From VAXT01 sp963794605 (GTDB lineage Bacteria; Actinomycetota; Thermoleophilia; Gaiellales; Gaiellaceae): a stretch of 64,000 bases of DNA. Made by a program: the position numbers and the translations under genes. Below the pieces are notes generated by a model. That model ran no database searches. It was not told where the DNA came from and was given only the letters and a program-made list of their open reading frames with translations. This document shows positions 51,185 to 59,217 of the stretch, one piece after another; position 1 is the first letter of the stretch, and each line of letters begins with the position of its first letter. The stretch covers positions 186,001 through 250,000 of the forward strand of contig CAWCEN010000003.1 in assembly GCA_963794605.1 (NCBI GenBank), written 5' to 3'.

Positions 51185-51967
51185 CTAGAGCTGGCCGACG
51201 GCCGCCACGACGTAGTAGGCCGCAACCCAGGCAAAGAGGAGCGCGTCGATCCGGTCGAGGACGCCGCCGTGGCCCGCCAGCAGCCGCCCCGAGTCCTTGA
51301 CGTCCGCATCGCGCTTGAGCGCAGACTCGAACAGGTCGCCGAGCGGGGCGGCGATCGCGATTGCCAGGCCGAGCACGAGCGATTCCGGGATCGAGAGGAA
51401 GTCCTGTTTGTAGAGAGCAATGAAGGTGACGGCGATGGTCGCGACGGTGCCCGCGACGAGCCCTTCCCACGTCTTGCCGGGCGAAACGGTCGGCGCCAGT
51501 TTGTGCCGCCCGAAGAGGAGCCCGATGAAGTAGGCGGCGGCGTCTCCGGCCCAGACCGCTAGCACGACCGTGTACAGCGCCAGTACCCCGTGCTCGTCTA
51601 TGTCCCGGAGCAGGATCGCGTAGGCGAGGCCGAGCCCGATCCACCCCACACCGAGCAGCGTCACTCCGACCGACGACGCCCCGGCCGCGCCCTTGAAGAC
51701 GAAGGCCAGCGCGAGCGTCGCGAACACTCCAGCGAGCGCCCAGTTCGTGCCGCCGAGCTCGGCTCCGAGCAGCGTCGCGATCGCGCCCAGGTATCCCGCG
51801 AGCACGACCGGACGGAGCGTCCGCGTCATCCAGTACAGCTCGTGGAGCGCGATCAGCGCGGCGACGACAGCGAGGCCGAAGAGCGGCCAGCCGCCGAGGT
51901 ACATCAGCCACAGGACGAGCGGGATCCCTGCCGCCGCGATCAGGATGCGCGACCAGAACGAGCTCAT
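51185..51967 (-). CDS. cdsA: Phosphatidate cytidylyltransferase
   Basis: The 260-residue multi-helix membrane enzyme makes CDP-diacylglycerol. The family signature sits near the C-terminus (APLGDLFESALKRDADVKDS, then GHGGVLDRIDAL), preceded by VSPGKTWEG. The ATG overlaps the uppS stop (ATGA). Confidence 0.95.
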   Translation of the reverse strand: MSSFWSRILIAAAGIPLVLWLMYLGGWPLFGLAVVAALIALHELYWMTRTLRPVVLAGYLGAIATLLGAELGGTNWALAGVFATLALAFVFKGAAGASSVGVTLLGVGWIGLGLAYAILLRDIDEHGVLALYTVVLAVWAGDAAAYFIGLLFGRHKLAPTVSPGKTWEGLVAGTVATIAVTFIALYKQDFLSIPESLVLGLAIAIAAPLGDLFESALKRDADVKDSGRLLAGHGGVLDRIDALLFAWVAAYYVVAAVGQL

Positions 51968-52707
51968 CGGCGGCCGAACCGGCGCTGCCGCCCCGCATAG
52001 GCGGCCACAGCCTGTCGCAGCTCCTTCTCGCCGAAGTCCGGCCAGAGCGTGTCCACGAAGAAGAACTCCGAATATGCCAGTTGCCAGAGCAGGAAGTTGG
52101 ACATGCGCAGCTCGCCGGAGGTCCTGATCACCAGGTCTGGATCGGGCATGTCCGGGGCGTACAAGTAAACAGCGAACACGTCCTCGTCGACCTCTTCAGG
52201 CCGAATGCCAGCTTCCATCATCGCGCGGGCCGCATCCGCGAGCTCCGCCCGTCCGCCGTAGTCGAAGGCGATCCAGAGCTCGAGCACGTCGCGCCCTGCG
52301 GTCTCGAGCTCGAGCGCGGCCATCCGCTCCTGGAGCGACTCGGGTGCACGGTCACGCCTCCCGATGAACCGCGTGCGCACACCCTGTGCGGCGAGATCCG
52401 GCAGCTCGCGGTTAATCGTCTCGTGGAAGATCTCCATCAGCGAGTCGACCTCGGGCGCGGGGCGCAGCCAGTTCTCGGTCGAGAAGGCGTACACGGTGAG
52501 CGACTCGATCCCCAGGTCGATCGCGGCCTCCACCGTGCGCCGGAGCGCCCGCGTCCCTTCGCGGTGCCCGGCTTCCACCGGCAGACCCCGCGCCGTGGCC
52601 CACCGCCCGTTGCCGTCCAGGATGATCGCGACGGAACGCGGAGCCTCGCCCGGCGTGACCTCTGGCGGGCGACGAAAAGCGCCGCGAATCCGCTCGAGCA
52701 GGGTCAG
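51964..52707 (-). CDS. uppS: Isoprenyl (undecaprenyl) diphosphate synthase, CTG start
   Basis: The cis-prenyltransferase motif ILDGNGRWATARGLP, the segment TVYAFSTENW, and the C-terminal DLVIRTSGELRMSNFLLWQ are all present. The first GTG in frame (52578) lies after the essential DGNGRW motif, so translation must begin further upstream. No ATG, GTG or TTG exists there. CTG 52707, overlapping the frr stop as CTGA, gives 247 residues, the normal family length. The product is the lipid carrier precursor for cell-wall synthesis. Confidence 0.92.
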   Translation of the reverse strand: MTLLERIRGAFRRPPEVTPGEAPRSVAIILDGNGRWATARGLPVEAGHREGTRALRRTVEAAIDLGIESLTVYAFSTENWLRPAPEVDSLMEIFHETINRELPDLAAQGVRTRFIGRRDRAPESLQERMAALELETAGRDVLELWIAFDYGGRAELADAARAMMEAGIRPEEVDEDVFAVYLYAPDMPDPDLVIRTSGELRMSNFLLWQLAYSEFFFVDTLWPDFGEKELRQAVAAYAGRQRRFGRR

Positions 52708-53267
52708 ACCTCGGTGATCTCGGTTTCCTTGCGCTTCAGGAGGTCGTCGATCTTGCTCGTATGCCCGTCGGTGAGCTTCTGGACGCGCTCCTCAGCGCGC
52801 CGCTCGTCGTCCTCGCCCACTTTCCCCTGCGTCTTCAGCTCCTTGAGGTGCTTGTCCGCGTCGCGCCGGACGTTGCGGATCGCGACCTTCCCGTCCTCCG
52901 CGATCTGGCGGACGATCTTGACGAGCTCCTTGCGGCGCTCCTCGGTCAGCTGCGGGATCGGGAGGCGAATCACCTTGCCGTCGTTGGACGGCGTGAGACC
53001 GAGCTCCGACTCCTGAATCGCGCGTTCGATCTCCTTGATCGAGCTCGGGTCGAACGGCTGGACCGTCAGCATGCGCGGCTCGGGGACGTTGATCGTCGCC
53101 AGCTGCTTGAGCGGCGTCGCCTGGCCGTAGTAGTCGACACTTATTCGATCGAGCAGCGCGGCCGAGGCACGGCCCGTGCGGACGGTGTTGAACTCGACCT
53201 GGGTCGACTCGACCGACTTGTCCATGCGCCGCTCGGCGTCCTGCACGAGATCGTCGATGCCGTTCAC
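52704..53267 (-). CDS. frr: Ribosome-recycling factor
   Basis: Full-length RRF (187 residues) has family blocks FNTVRTGRASAALLDRI, YYGQATPLKQLA and IRLPIPQLTEERRKEL. It splits post-termination ribosomes with EF-G. The ATG overlaps the pyrH stop. It is part of the conserved rpsB-tsf-pyrH-frr order. Confidence 0.98.
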   Translation of the reverse strand: MNGIDDLVQDAERRMDKSVESTQVEFNTVRTGRASAALLDRISVDYYGQATPLKQLATINVPEPRMLTVQPFDPSSIKEIERAIQESELGLTPSNDGKVIRLPIPQLTEERRKELVKIVRQIAEDGKVAIRNVRRDADKHLKELKTQGKVGEDDERRAEERVQKLTDGHTSKIDDLLKRKETEITEV

Positions 53268-54037
53268 TCGCTCTCCTTCTCCGGGGTTCGGATGATTGTG
53301 CCGACCTTCTCGCCGGAAAGCACGCGCTTGATGTTCCCGTCCACGAGCCCGAAGACGTGGATCGGTAGGCCGTTCTCCATGCAGAGCGAGAGGGCGGTCA
53401 CGTCCATCACCTCGAGGCCGCGCTCGATCGCCTGGAGGTGCGTGAGCTCGGGCAGGAGCTCGGCGCCCGGCTCGACGTGCGGGTCGGCATCGTAGACGCC
53501 GTCAACGCCGTGCTTGGCCATGAGGATCGCGTCCGCGCCGATCTCGAGCGCACGTAGCGCAGCCGCCGTGTCCGTGGTGAAGAACGGGTTGCCCGTGCCC
53601 GCAGCGAAGATCACGATCCGGCCCTTCTCGAGGTGGCGGATCCCGCGGCGTCGGATGTACGGCTCGGCCACCTCGGCCACGCCGATTGCGGAAAGGATGC
53701 GCGTGTGGGCGCCGAGTCGCTCGAGCACGTCCTGGAGCGCGAGCGCATTGAGGAGCGTCGCGAGCATCCCGGCGTAGTCCGCGGTCGCCCGGTCCATGCC
53801 CTCGGCCGCCGCGGCCATACCGCGGTAGATGTTTCCCGCCCCGACCACGATCGCCATCTCGACGCCGGTCTTCTGACAGTCGACGATCTCCTCGGCGATC
53901 GCCTCGATCCGCGGGAGCTCGAGACCGAACTCCTTGTCGCCCATCAGGGCCTCGCCGGAGAGCTTGAGCAGGATGCGGTCGAACGCGGCTGTGCCCTCGG
54001 TCTCCTTGACCGCGCTCTCCTCTTCCCGGACTGTCAC
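53264..54037 (-). CDS. pyrH: UMP kinase
   Basis: The amino-acid-kinase-fold enzyme has LLKLSGEALMG, VVGAGNIYRG and FAAGTGNPFFTTDTAAALRA. GTG 54037 overlaps the tsf stop (GTGA) and gives 257 residues with a short acidic N-terminal extension. It phosphorylates UMP to UDP. Confidence 0.97.
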   Translation of the reverse strand: MTVREEESAVKETEGTAAFDRILLKLSGEALMGDKEFGLELPRIEAIAEEIVDCQKTGVEMAIVVGAGNIYRGMAAAAEGMDRATADYAGMLATLLNALALQDVLERLGAHTRILSAIGVAEVAEPYIRRRGIRHLEKGRIVIFAAGTGNPFFTTDTAAALRALEIGADAILMAKHGVDGVYDADPHVEPGAELLPELTHLQAIERGLEVMDVTALSLCMENGLPIHVFGLVDGNIKRVLSGEKVGTIIRTPEKESE

Positions 54038-54828
54038 TCGGCGAGGGCGTAGCGCTCGAACTCGAGCACCTTCAGCCCCTCCTCCTCGAGCGCCTGCGCG
54101 ACCGTCTTCTTCGGCTCGTGGATCCACGCCTGCTCCGCAAGGACGTTCTCGGCGAAGAAACGCTTGCCGAGCATGCCCTCGACGATCTTCGGCCGGGCCT
54201 GCTCCGGCTTGGACTCGACCTCGGGGAGCTTCTCGTAGATCTCGCGCTCCTTCGCGACCTCGTCCTCGGGGACGTCGTGCCGCGCCGCAAAGCGCGGGGC
54301 GGCGAACGCTATGTGCATTGCGAGGCGGCGTGCCGCCTCCGGTGAGCCTTCTGCCTTGACGAGGACGCCGATCTTGTTCGCCGGCGGGTGGACGTACGCG
54401 GCGATCGCCTCACCGTTGCCGCTCTCGAAGCGCGCGGCGCCGCGAACGAGGATGTTTTCGCCGATCTTGCCGATGAGCTCCTTGCGCTCGTCTTCTAGCG
54501 ACTCGACGGCATCCGGCCCGTCCTTGTCGACCACGTCCAGGACCTTCTCGGCGAACGCGCGGAACTCGTCGTTCTTCGAAACCGGCTCGCTCTCGGAGCC
54601 GATCGCGACAATTGTGCCCTTCGAGTCGTCGAGCCGGGTGAGGACCACGCCTTCGGGCGTCTCGTTTGCGGCGCGCTTGCCTGCCGAGGCCATGCCTCGC
54701 TCGCGCAGGAGCTGTTTCGCAGCCTCGAGGTCGCCGTCTGCGTCCACGAGGGCACGTTTGGTGTCCATCATCGGCGCGCCGGTCATCTCGCGCAATTCCC
54801 TGACCATGTCTGCCGTGACCTCGGTCAT
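54034..54828 (-). CDS. tsf: Elongation factor Ts
   Basis: The UBA-like N-terminus (VRELREMTGAPMMDTKRAL) and the EF-Tu contact region TPEGVV plus AAPRFAARHDVP are present; 264 residues. It exchanges GDP on EF-Tu. ATG 54828 overlaps the rpsB stop (ATGA). Confidence 0.97.
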   Translation of the reverse strand: MTEVTADMVRELREMTGAPMMDTKRALVDADGDLEAAKQLLRERGMASAGKRAANETPEGVVLTRLDDSKGTIVAIGSESEPVSKNDEFRAFAEKVLDVVDKDGPDAVESLEDERKELIGKIGENILVRGAARFESGNGEAIAAYVHPPANKIGVLVKAEGSPEAARRLAMHIAFAAPRFAARHDVPEDEVAKEREIYEKLPEVESKPEQARPKIVEGMLGKRFFAENVLAEQAWIHEPKKTVAQALEEEGLKVLEFERYALAE

Positions 54829-55724
54829 TCGGCCGGCACCTCCTTCGCAGGAGCGGTTTCCTCCGCAGCAGCGGTCTCCTCCGCAGCAACGGTCTCCTCC
54901 GCAGCAACGGTCTCCTCCGCAGCAACGGTCTCCTCCGCAGCAACGGTCTCCTCCACCGCCGGAGTCTCCTCCGCAACGGGCTCGGCTGGGACCTCGGGCT
55001 CCGGAGGCGGCGGCTGCTGCTGCTGGAACTCCTCCGGCTTGACCTTCTGCTTCCCGGCCTCGATCGCATCCGCGATCGTGCGGATCACCAGGTCGCACGA
55101 CTTGATCGCGTCGTCGTTGCCCGGAATGACGTAGTCGGCCTCGTCCGGGTCGCAGTTCGTGTCCACGAGCGCGACGACCGGCAGTCCGAGGCGGCGTGCC
55201 TCGCGCACCGCAATCGCCTCCTTGCGCAGGTCGACGACGAGCGCCGCGTCCGGCTGGCGCTTCATGTCGGCGACGCCCCCGAGATGGCTCTCGAGGCGCT
55301 CGAGCTCGGCGAGCATCGAGATCCGCTCCTTCGGCGGGAGCAGGTCGAGCTGGCCTTCTTCATTGAGCCGGCGCAGCTCGTGCAGGCGGTCGATTCGCGC
55401 CGAAATCGTGCGCCAGTTGGTGAGCAAGCCGCCGAGCCAGCGGTGGTTGACGTAGGGCATGCCGACCCGCTTGGCGTGCTCCTCGATCGAGTCCTGGGCC
55501 TGCTTCTTCGTGCCGACGAAGAGGATCGTGCCGTCTCGCTCGGCGAGGTTCCGCGCGAACGCGGCCGCTTCCTCCAGAAGCTGGAGCGTCTGCTCGAGAT
55601 TGATGATGTAGATCCCGCCGCGCTCGCCGAAGATGAAGCGGCGCATCTTGGGATCCCAGCGACGCGTCTGGTGACCGAAGTGCACTCCGGACTCCAGCAG
55701 CTCTCGCATGGTGACGACTGCCAC
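54825..55724 (-). CDS. rpsB: 30S ribosomal protein S2 with repeat-bearing acidic tail
   Basis: Core S2 is clear (LLESGVHFGHQTRRWDPKM, FVGTKKQAQDSI, NHRWLGGLLTNW, VDTNCDPDEADYVIPGND). After about residue 230 comes a proline/glutamine segment, then a tail made of tandem EETVAA-like units rich in glutamate and alanine. GTG 55724 has a perfect aggagg six bases upstream, the strongest ribosome site in the block. The total of 299 residues is 50-60 longer than minimal S2. Confidence 0.96.
   Translation of the reverse strand: MAVVTMRELLESGVHFGHQTRRWDPKMRRFIFGERGGIYIINLEQTLQLLEEAAAFARNLAERDGTILFVGTKKQAQDSIEEHAKRVGMPYVNHRWLGGLLTNWRTISARIDRLHELRRLNEEGQLDLLPPKERISMLAELERLESHLGGVADMKRQPDAALVVDLRKEAIAVREARRLGLPVVALVDTNCDPDEADYVIPGNDDAIKSCDLVIRTIADAIEAGKQKVKPEEFQQQQPPPPEPEVPAEPVAEETPAVEETVAAEETVAAEETVAAEETVAAEETAAAEETAPAKEVPAE
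54850..54960. repeat. 18-base tandem repeat in rpsB
   Basis: Five to six near-identical copies of an 18-base unit (ggtctcctccgcagcaac on the plus strand) encode the EETVAA repeats of the S2 tail. Copies in the middle are identical at the DNA level, which suggests recent expansion. Confidence 0.9.
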
Positions 55725-55839
55725 GACTTGCCTCCTATTGGTTGTTTTCGATGCAGCCGGCGGCGGTGGATGGAACCACTGGTACAGCGGCACCACCATC
55801 CACCCGCCCGCCGGGACGGGTTACAGAGCGGCTGGAAGT

Positions 55840-56724
55840 CTAGCCTGTCGCCCTCAACCGGCCGAGATACGCGGCCAGGTCGTCCGGGAGGGGTGACTCG
55901 ACGTCGACTCGCCCGCCCGTGAACGGATGCTCGAAGGCGAGTCGGTTCGCGTGCAGGAACTGGCGTCCGAGCGCCTTGTCGGACACGCCGTAGACCCGGT
56001 CTCCGACGACCGGGAGGTCGATCGCGGCCAGGTGGACGCGGATCTGGTGCGTGCGGCCGGTCTCGAGCCTCACGTTCAGGAGCGCATGGGCGCCCAGCAG
56101 CTCGTCGACTTCGAAGTGCGTGACCGCCTCGCGTGGCGAGTCCGTGTCCAGCGAGCGCCGCGTCGGGTCGTCGCGGTCGCGCCCGATCGGGGCGTCGATC
56201 CGGCCGCGCCACGAGCGCGGATGCCCGCGGACGAGCGCGACGTAGCGCCGTTCGAGCTCACGGCCCTGAACGAGGGCCTGCAGCCGCTCGTACGCCTCGT
56301 CGGACCGGGCGACGACGAGGAGCCCCGAGGTGTCGCGATCGAGCCGGTGGACGATCCCGGGCCGGTCCTCCTCTCCACCGGCCGCTCTCCCGGCGAGCCC
56401 GTGCACGAGCGTCCCCGTCGCATGCCCCGCGCCCGGATGTACGACGACGCCCGCCGGCTTGTCGACAACGAGCAGGTGCTCGTCCTCGTACGCGATGCGC
56501 AGCTCGACGTCCTCGGGCTCGATCTCCCGCGCCGGCTCCGGCGGGAGCTCGACCTCCACCTCCTCCCCGCCCTCGAGCCGGTAGCTCTTGGGCCGGACAC
56601 GGCCGTCGACCCGCACGTTGCCGCCCTCGACGAGCCGCTCGGCCGCGGAGCGCGAGCTGATCTCGGGCCGCTCGGCGAGAAAGCGGTCGAGCCGCGCGCC
56701 GGCGGCGTCGTCGGGAACCCTAAG
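55840..56724 (-). CDS. RluD-family pseudouridine synthase, start codon unresolved
   Basis: An S4 domain (LDRFLAERPEISSRSAAERL) is followed by an RluA/RluD catalytic domain with GIVHRLDRDTSGLLV and ETGRTHQIRVHL. The first usual start codon (GTG 56616) would delete the S4 domain. The frame is open and protein-like from about 56724 (LRVPDDAAG), where the codon is CTT overlapping the lspA stop. Inserting one G would give TTGA as at other overlaps, so a base may be missing in the assembly. Confidence 0.85.
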   Translation of the reverse strand, partial: LRVPDDAAGARLDRFLAERPEISSRSAAERLVEGGNVRVDGRVRPKSYRLEGGEEVEVELPPEPAREIEPEDVELRIAYEDEHLLVVDKPAGVVVHPGAGHATGTLVHGLAGRAAGGEEDRPGIVHRLDRDTSGLLVVARSDEAYERLQALVQGRELERRYVALVRGHPRSWRGRIDAPIGRDRDDPTRRSLDTDSPREAVTHFEVDELLGAHALLNVRLETGRTHQIRVHLAAIDLPVVGDRVYGVSDKALGRQFLHANRLAFEHPFTGGRVDVESPLPDDLAAYLGRLRATG

Positions 56725-57301
56725 CGTGGGCGTCGGGAACCGGCTGCGGCCGCTTCTGCGGTCGTTGCGGGAACAGCAGCGCGACGAGCAGCACGAGCAC
56801 GCCGAGCACGATGAAGCTGTCCGCGAGGTTGAACGCGGGCCAGAAGCGCAGGTCGATGAAGTCCGTCACGTGCCCGAGCCGGACCCGGTCGAGGAGGTTG
56901 GACGCGCTGCCGCCGATCAACAGGCCCAGCGCCACGGGGAGGATCGGGTGACGCGAGCCGGAGCGAGCGAAGAAGACGAGCATCCAGGCCACGGCGACAG
57001 CGGTCAGGATGGTGACGATCGGCGTGGCGCTCGCGAAGAGCCCGAACGCGATCCCGGAGTTCTGGACGTGGTGGATCGACAGCGGCCCTGCGACGTGGCG
57101 CTCGGCGTCGAGCGTCAGATGGCTCGCCACGATGTGCTTCGTCAGCTGGTCGCCGGCGAGGGCAGCCAGCGCGATGGCCAGAAGCCCGATCCATTGCTGC
57201 GTCCGCGCATGAAGGGGCCGACGAGCCCCGGCTACCGGCGTCAGTGCGTCGGTCGACGAGCCGACCCGCACGTCGAGGTTCCGAGGGGCGGGCTCGCTCA
57301 A
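56720..57301 (-). CDS. lspA: Lipoprotein signal peptidase
   Basis: The four-helix signal peptidase II has catalytic aspartates in GGSASNLLDRVRLG and FNLADSFIVLG, and the helix-1 motif DQLTKHIV. TTG 57301 overlaps the dksA-like stop (TTGA); 193 residues with an N-terminal extension of about 30. It cleaves prolipoproteins in the membrane. Confidence 0.93.
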   Translation of the reverse strand: MSEPAPRNLDVRVGSSTDALTPVAGARRPLHARTQQWIGLLAIALAALAGDQLTKHIVASHLTLDAERHVAGPLSIHHVQNSGIAFGLFASATPIVTILTAVAVAWMLVFFARSGSRHPILPVALGLLIGGSASNLLDRVRLGHVTDFIDLRFWPAFNLADSFIVLGVLVLLVALLFPQRPQKRPQPVPDAHA

Positions 57302-57660
57302 CCCCGCTCCTCCAGACGCTTGCAGTTGATGCACTGGGTCGCCCACGGGATCGCCGCGAGCCGGTCCTCCGTGATCGGCTGCCCGCAGTTGACGCACGTG
57401 CCGTACGTCCCGGCGTGGATGCGCTCGAGCGCGCCGTCGATCGACGAGAGCACGTGCTCCGAGTTCTCCTCGAGCGTGTAGTCGATCTCGCGGTCGAGCG
57501 TCGCGGTCGCCGTCTCTGCGAGGTGGTTGTCGGTCGTCTGGTCCGCGGTCTCGTCCTCGATCGAGCCGGGGTGTTCCTTGTGTAGATACGCGATCGCGTC
57601 GAGCACGCGCTGACGCTCCTCCTCGAGGAGATCACGGACCCGGTCGACGTCGACGGCCAC
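57298..57660 (-). CDS. TraR/DksA-family zinc-finger protein
   Basis: The 120-residue protein has an N-terminal coiled coil (DRVRDLLEEERQRVLDAI) and a C-terminal C4 zinc finger (CVNCG, CINC). It is DksA-like, possibly binding the RNA polymerase secondary channel. GTG 57660 has TAGACT ending 6 bases upstream, so the dksA-lspA-rluD message starts leaderless here. Confidence 0.88.
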   Translation of the reverse strand: MAVDVDRVRDLLEEERQRVLDAIAYLHKEHPGSIEDETADQTTDNHLAETATATLDREIDYTLEENSEHVLSSIDGALERIHAGTYGTCVNCGQPITEDRLAAIPWATQCINCKRLEERG

Positions 57661-57666
57661 GGACGA

Positions 57667-57672
57667 AGTCTA
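57667..57672 (-). promoter_or_regulatory. -10 hexamer TAGACT for leaderless dksA-like gene
   Basis: It ends 6 bases before GTG 57660. There is no ribosome-binding site. Confidence 0.5.
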
Positions 57673-57680
57673 GTCTCCGT

Positions 57681-58118
57681 TCAGGCCGCCTCGGCAGGCT
57701 CATCCTCTCCGTTCAGCTCGTCAGAGACCTCGAGCGCAGAGCGCAACAGAGCCCGAATTCGGCTTGCTTCCGCGCGCAGGTGGTCGCGCTCCGCCCGAGC
57801 GTCCAGGGTGATCTTCCGCCCCTCCGCGCGGGCCTCCGCGAGCACGACCTCCGCTTCCCGGCGCGCGTGCTCTTTGAGCTCCTCCGCGCTCCGTTCCGCA
57901 GTCACGAGCGTCTTCCGCAGCAGAGTCTCGAGGTCTCGGTGGCGCGCGATGTCCGACTCCAGGCGCTCGTTCTGGTCCTGGAGCTCGGCCCGCTCGCGCC
58001 AGACCTCCTCGAAGCTCTCCACGATCTCCTCGAGCAGGCGGTCGGCCGCCGAGCGCCGGTAGCCCAGGAAGGCGCGTCTGAGCTTGACGTGACGGATTTC
58101 GACAGGTGTGAGAGCCAT
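57681..58118 (-). CDS. DivIVA-domain cell division/growth protein
   Basis: The DivIVA N-terminal membrane-targeting segment is present (LTPVEIRHVKLRRAFLGYRR) with a long coiled coil to residue 130 (LQDQNERLESDIARH). ATG 58118 has a good ribosome site (ggaggtg). It probably marks curved membrane at poles or septa, alongside SepF and YggT in this cluster. At 145 residues it is short for a Wag31 and may be a second DivIVA-type paralogue. Confidence 0.87.
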   Translation of the reverse strand: MALTPVEIRHVKLRRAFLGYRRSAADRLLEEIVESFEEVWRERAELQDQNERLESDIARHRDLETLLRKTLVTAERSAEELKEHARREAEVVLAEARAEGRKITLDARAERDHLRAEASRIRALLRSALEVSDELNGEDEPAEAA

Positions 58119-58134
58119 CTCGTTCACCTCCTCT

Positions 58135-58437
58135 CTAGTGCAGCTGGTCGAGGATCGAGTTGATGACGCGATTGATCAGGAAGAGCGCCAGAACGGCGAT
58201 GATCGGCGAGAAGTCGAATGCGCCGAAGGAGGGCAGCAGCCGGCGGAAGATCCGCAGGTAGGGGTCGCACACGTCGTACAGAAAGCGCTGGACCCGGTTC
58301 AGCCACGGCGAGTAGGGCAGCCGGACCCAGGACAGGATGATGTACGCGAAGATGATCAGCACGTACACCGAGATGAAGACGTTGACGAAGTTCTGGATCG
58401 ACGAGATCGCGTCAACCATCAGGAGCCATCCGCCCAT
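58135..58437 (-). CDS. YggT-family membrane protein
   Basis: The 100-residue protein has two helices and the YggT motif SWVRLPYSPWLNRVQRFLYD followed by CDPYLRIFRR. YggT genes accompany sepF and divIVA in Gram-positive bacteria and are linked to division or osmotic tolerance. A shorter start at ATG 58419 is possible. Confidence 0.9.
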   Translation of the reverse strand: MGGWLLMVDAISSIQNFVNVFISVYVLIIFAYIILSWVRLPYSPWLNRVQRFLYDVCDPYLRIFRRLLPSFGAFDFSPIIAVLALFLINRVINSILDQLH

Positions 58438-58609
58438 GCGGCCGATTTCGGTTCTCAGAGGGCTCTTCCTTTAGTCGTCGCGTCCGGAAGCAAGAGCCCG
58501 GATCCGGCGAATGGACGCGTCAAAGTGCGTCGAAGGGTAATTGCACTGAGCGCCGCGGGAGGCGGGCTTTGCAGGCCTCCGCTCACTCAGGCTGGGGATT
58601 ACGATCAAT

Positions 58610-58655
58610 CCGGGAAAGTCGTCATGGCGCGCGCAGCGCGCCGGACTTTTCCCGG
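58610..58655. repeat. Dispersed long palindrome, copy 2
   Basis: An imperfect stem runs from ccgggaaagtc to gacttttcccgg around ggcgcgc-gca-gcgcgcc, directly after the sepF stop. It is nearly the same core as the palindrome at 24561-24608 and probably terminates sepF. Confidence 0.65.
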
Positions 58656-59204
58656 TCAGGCTTGGTTGAAGAAGCCGCCGCGCTCGAGGAGCTTCGCTCG
58701 CTCCTCGGCCGATACCTCGACATTTCGCGGCGTGAGCAGGAAGACCTTGTCTGCGACCCGCTGCATGCCGCCGTCGAGCGCGTACGTGAGACCGCTGCCG
58801 AAGTCGATCAGTCGCTTCGAAAGGTCGGCGTCCGAGCCCTGGAGATTGAGGATGACGGGTGTTCCTTCCTTGAACTTGTCGGCGATCTGCTGGGCGTCGT
58901 TGAAGCTCCGCGGGACGACGAGATGGACGCGCACCGACGCCTCGCCGGGCGCGGCCTCGACTGCACGCGGGCGTGGGCGCATGACCGCCGTCCTCGAGCC
59001 GGCCGCCGCCTCGGGCTCGGGGTCGGTCCAGTCCTCGAACTCGTTGCGGCGCCGGCGCGGTGACAGCCTCCGGACGTTCGGCCGATCGCTGTACGAGCGT
59101 TCCAGCTCCTCGTTCGTGACGTACCCGTCCTCGTCCCAGTCTTCGTCCTCCTCGGCGATCCCGAAGTAGACGAGCGTCCGGTTCCAGACGTCTGCAAATC
59201 CCAT
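58656..59204 (-). CDS. sepF: Cell division protein SepF
   Basis: SepF tethers FtsZ to the membrane. The 182-residue protein has the N-terminal amphipathic helix (MGFADVWNRTLVYFGI), an acidic linker, and the SepF core (VPRSFNDAQQIADKFKEG, then VILNLQGSDADLSKRLIDF). Position near yggS, yggT and divIVA is conserved in Gram-positive bacteria. Confidence 0.95.
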   Translation of the reverse strand: MGFADVWNRTLVYFGIAEEDEDWDEDGYVTNEELERSYSDRPNVRRLSPRRRRNEFEDWTDPEPEAAAGSRTAVMRPRPRAVEAAPGEASVRVHLVVPRSFNDAQQIADKFKEGTPVILNLQGSDADLSKRLIDFGSGLTYALDGGMQRVADKVFLLTPRNVEVSAEERAKLLERGGFFNQA

Positions 59205-59217
59205 AGCGGCGGGAATG

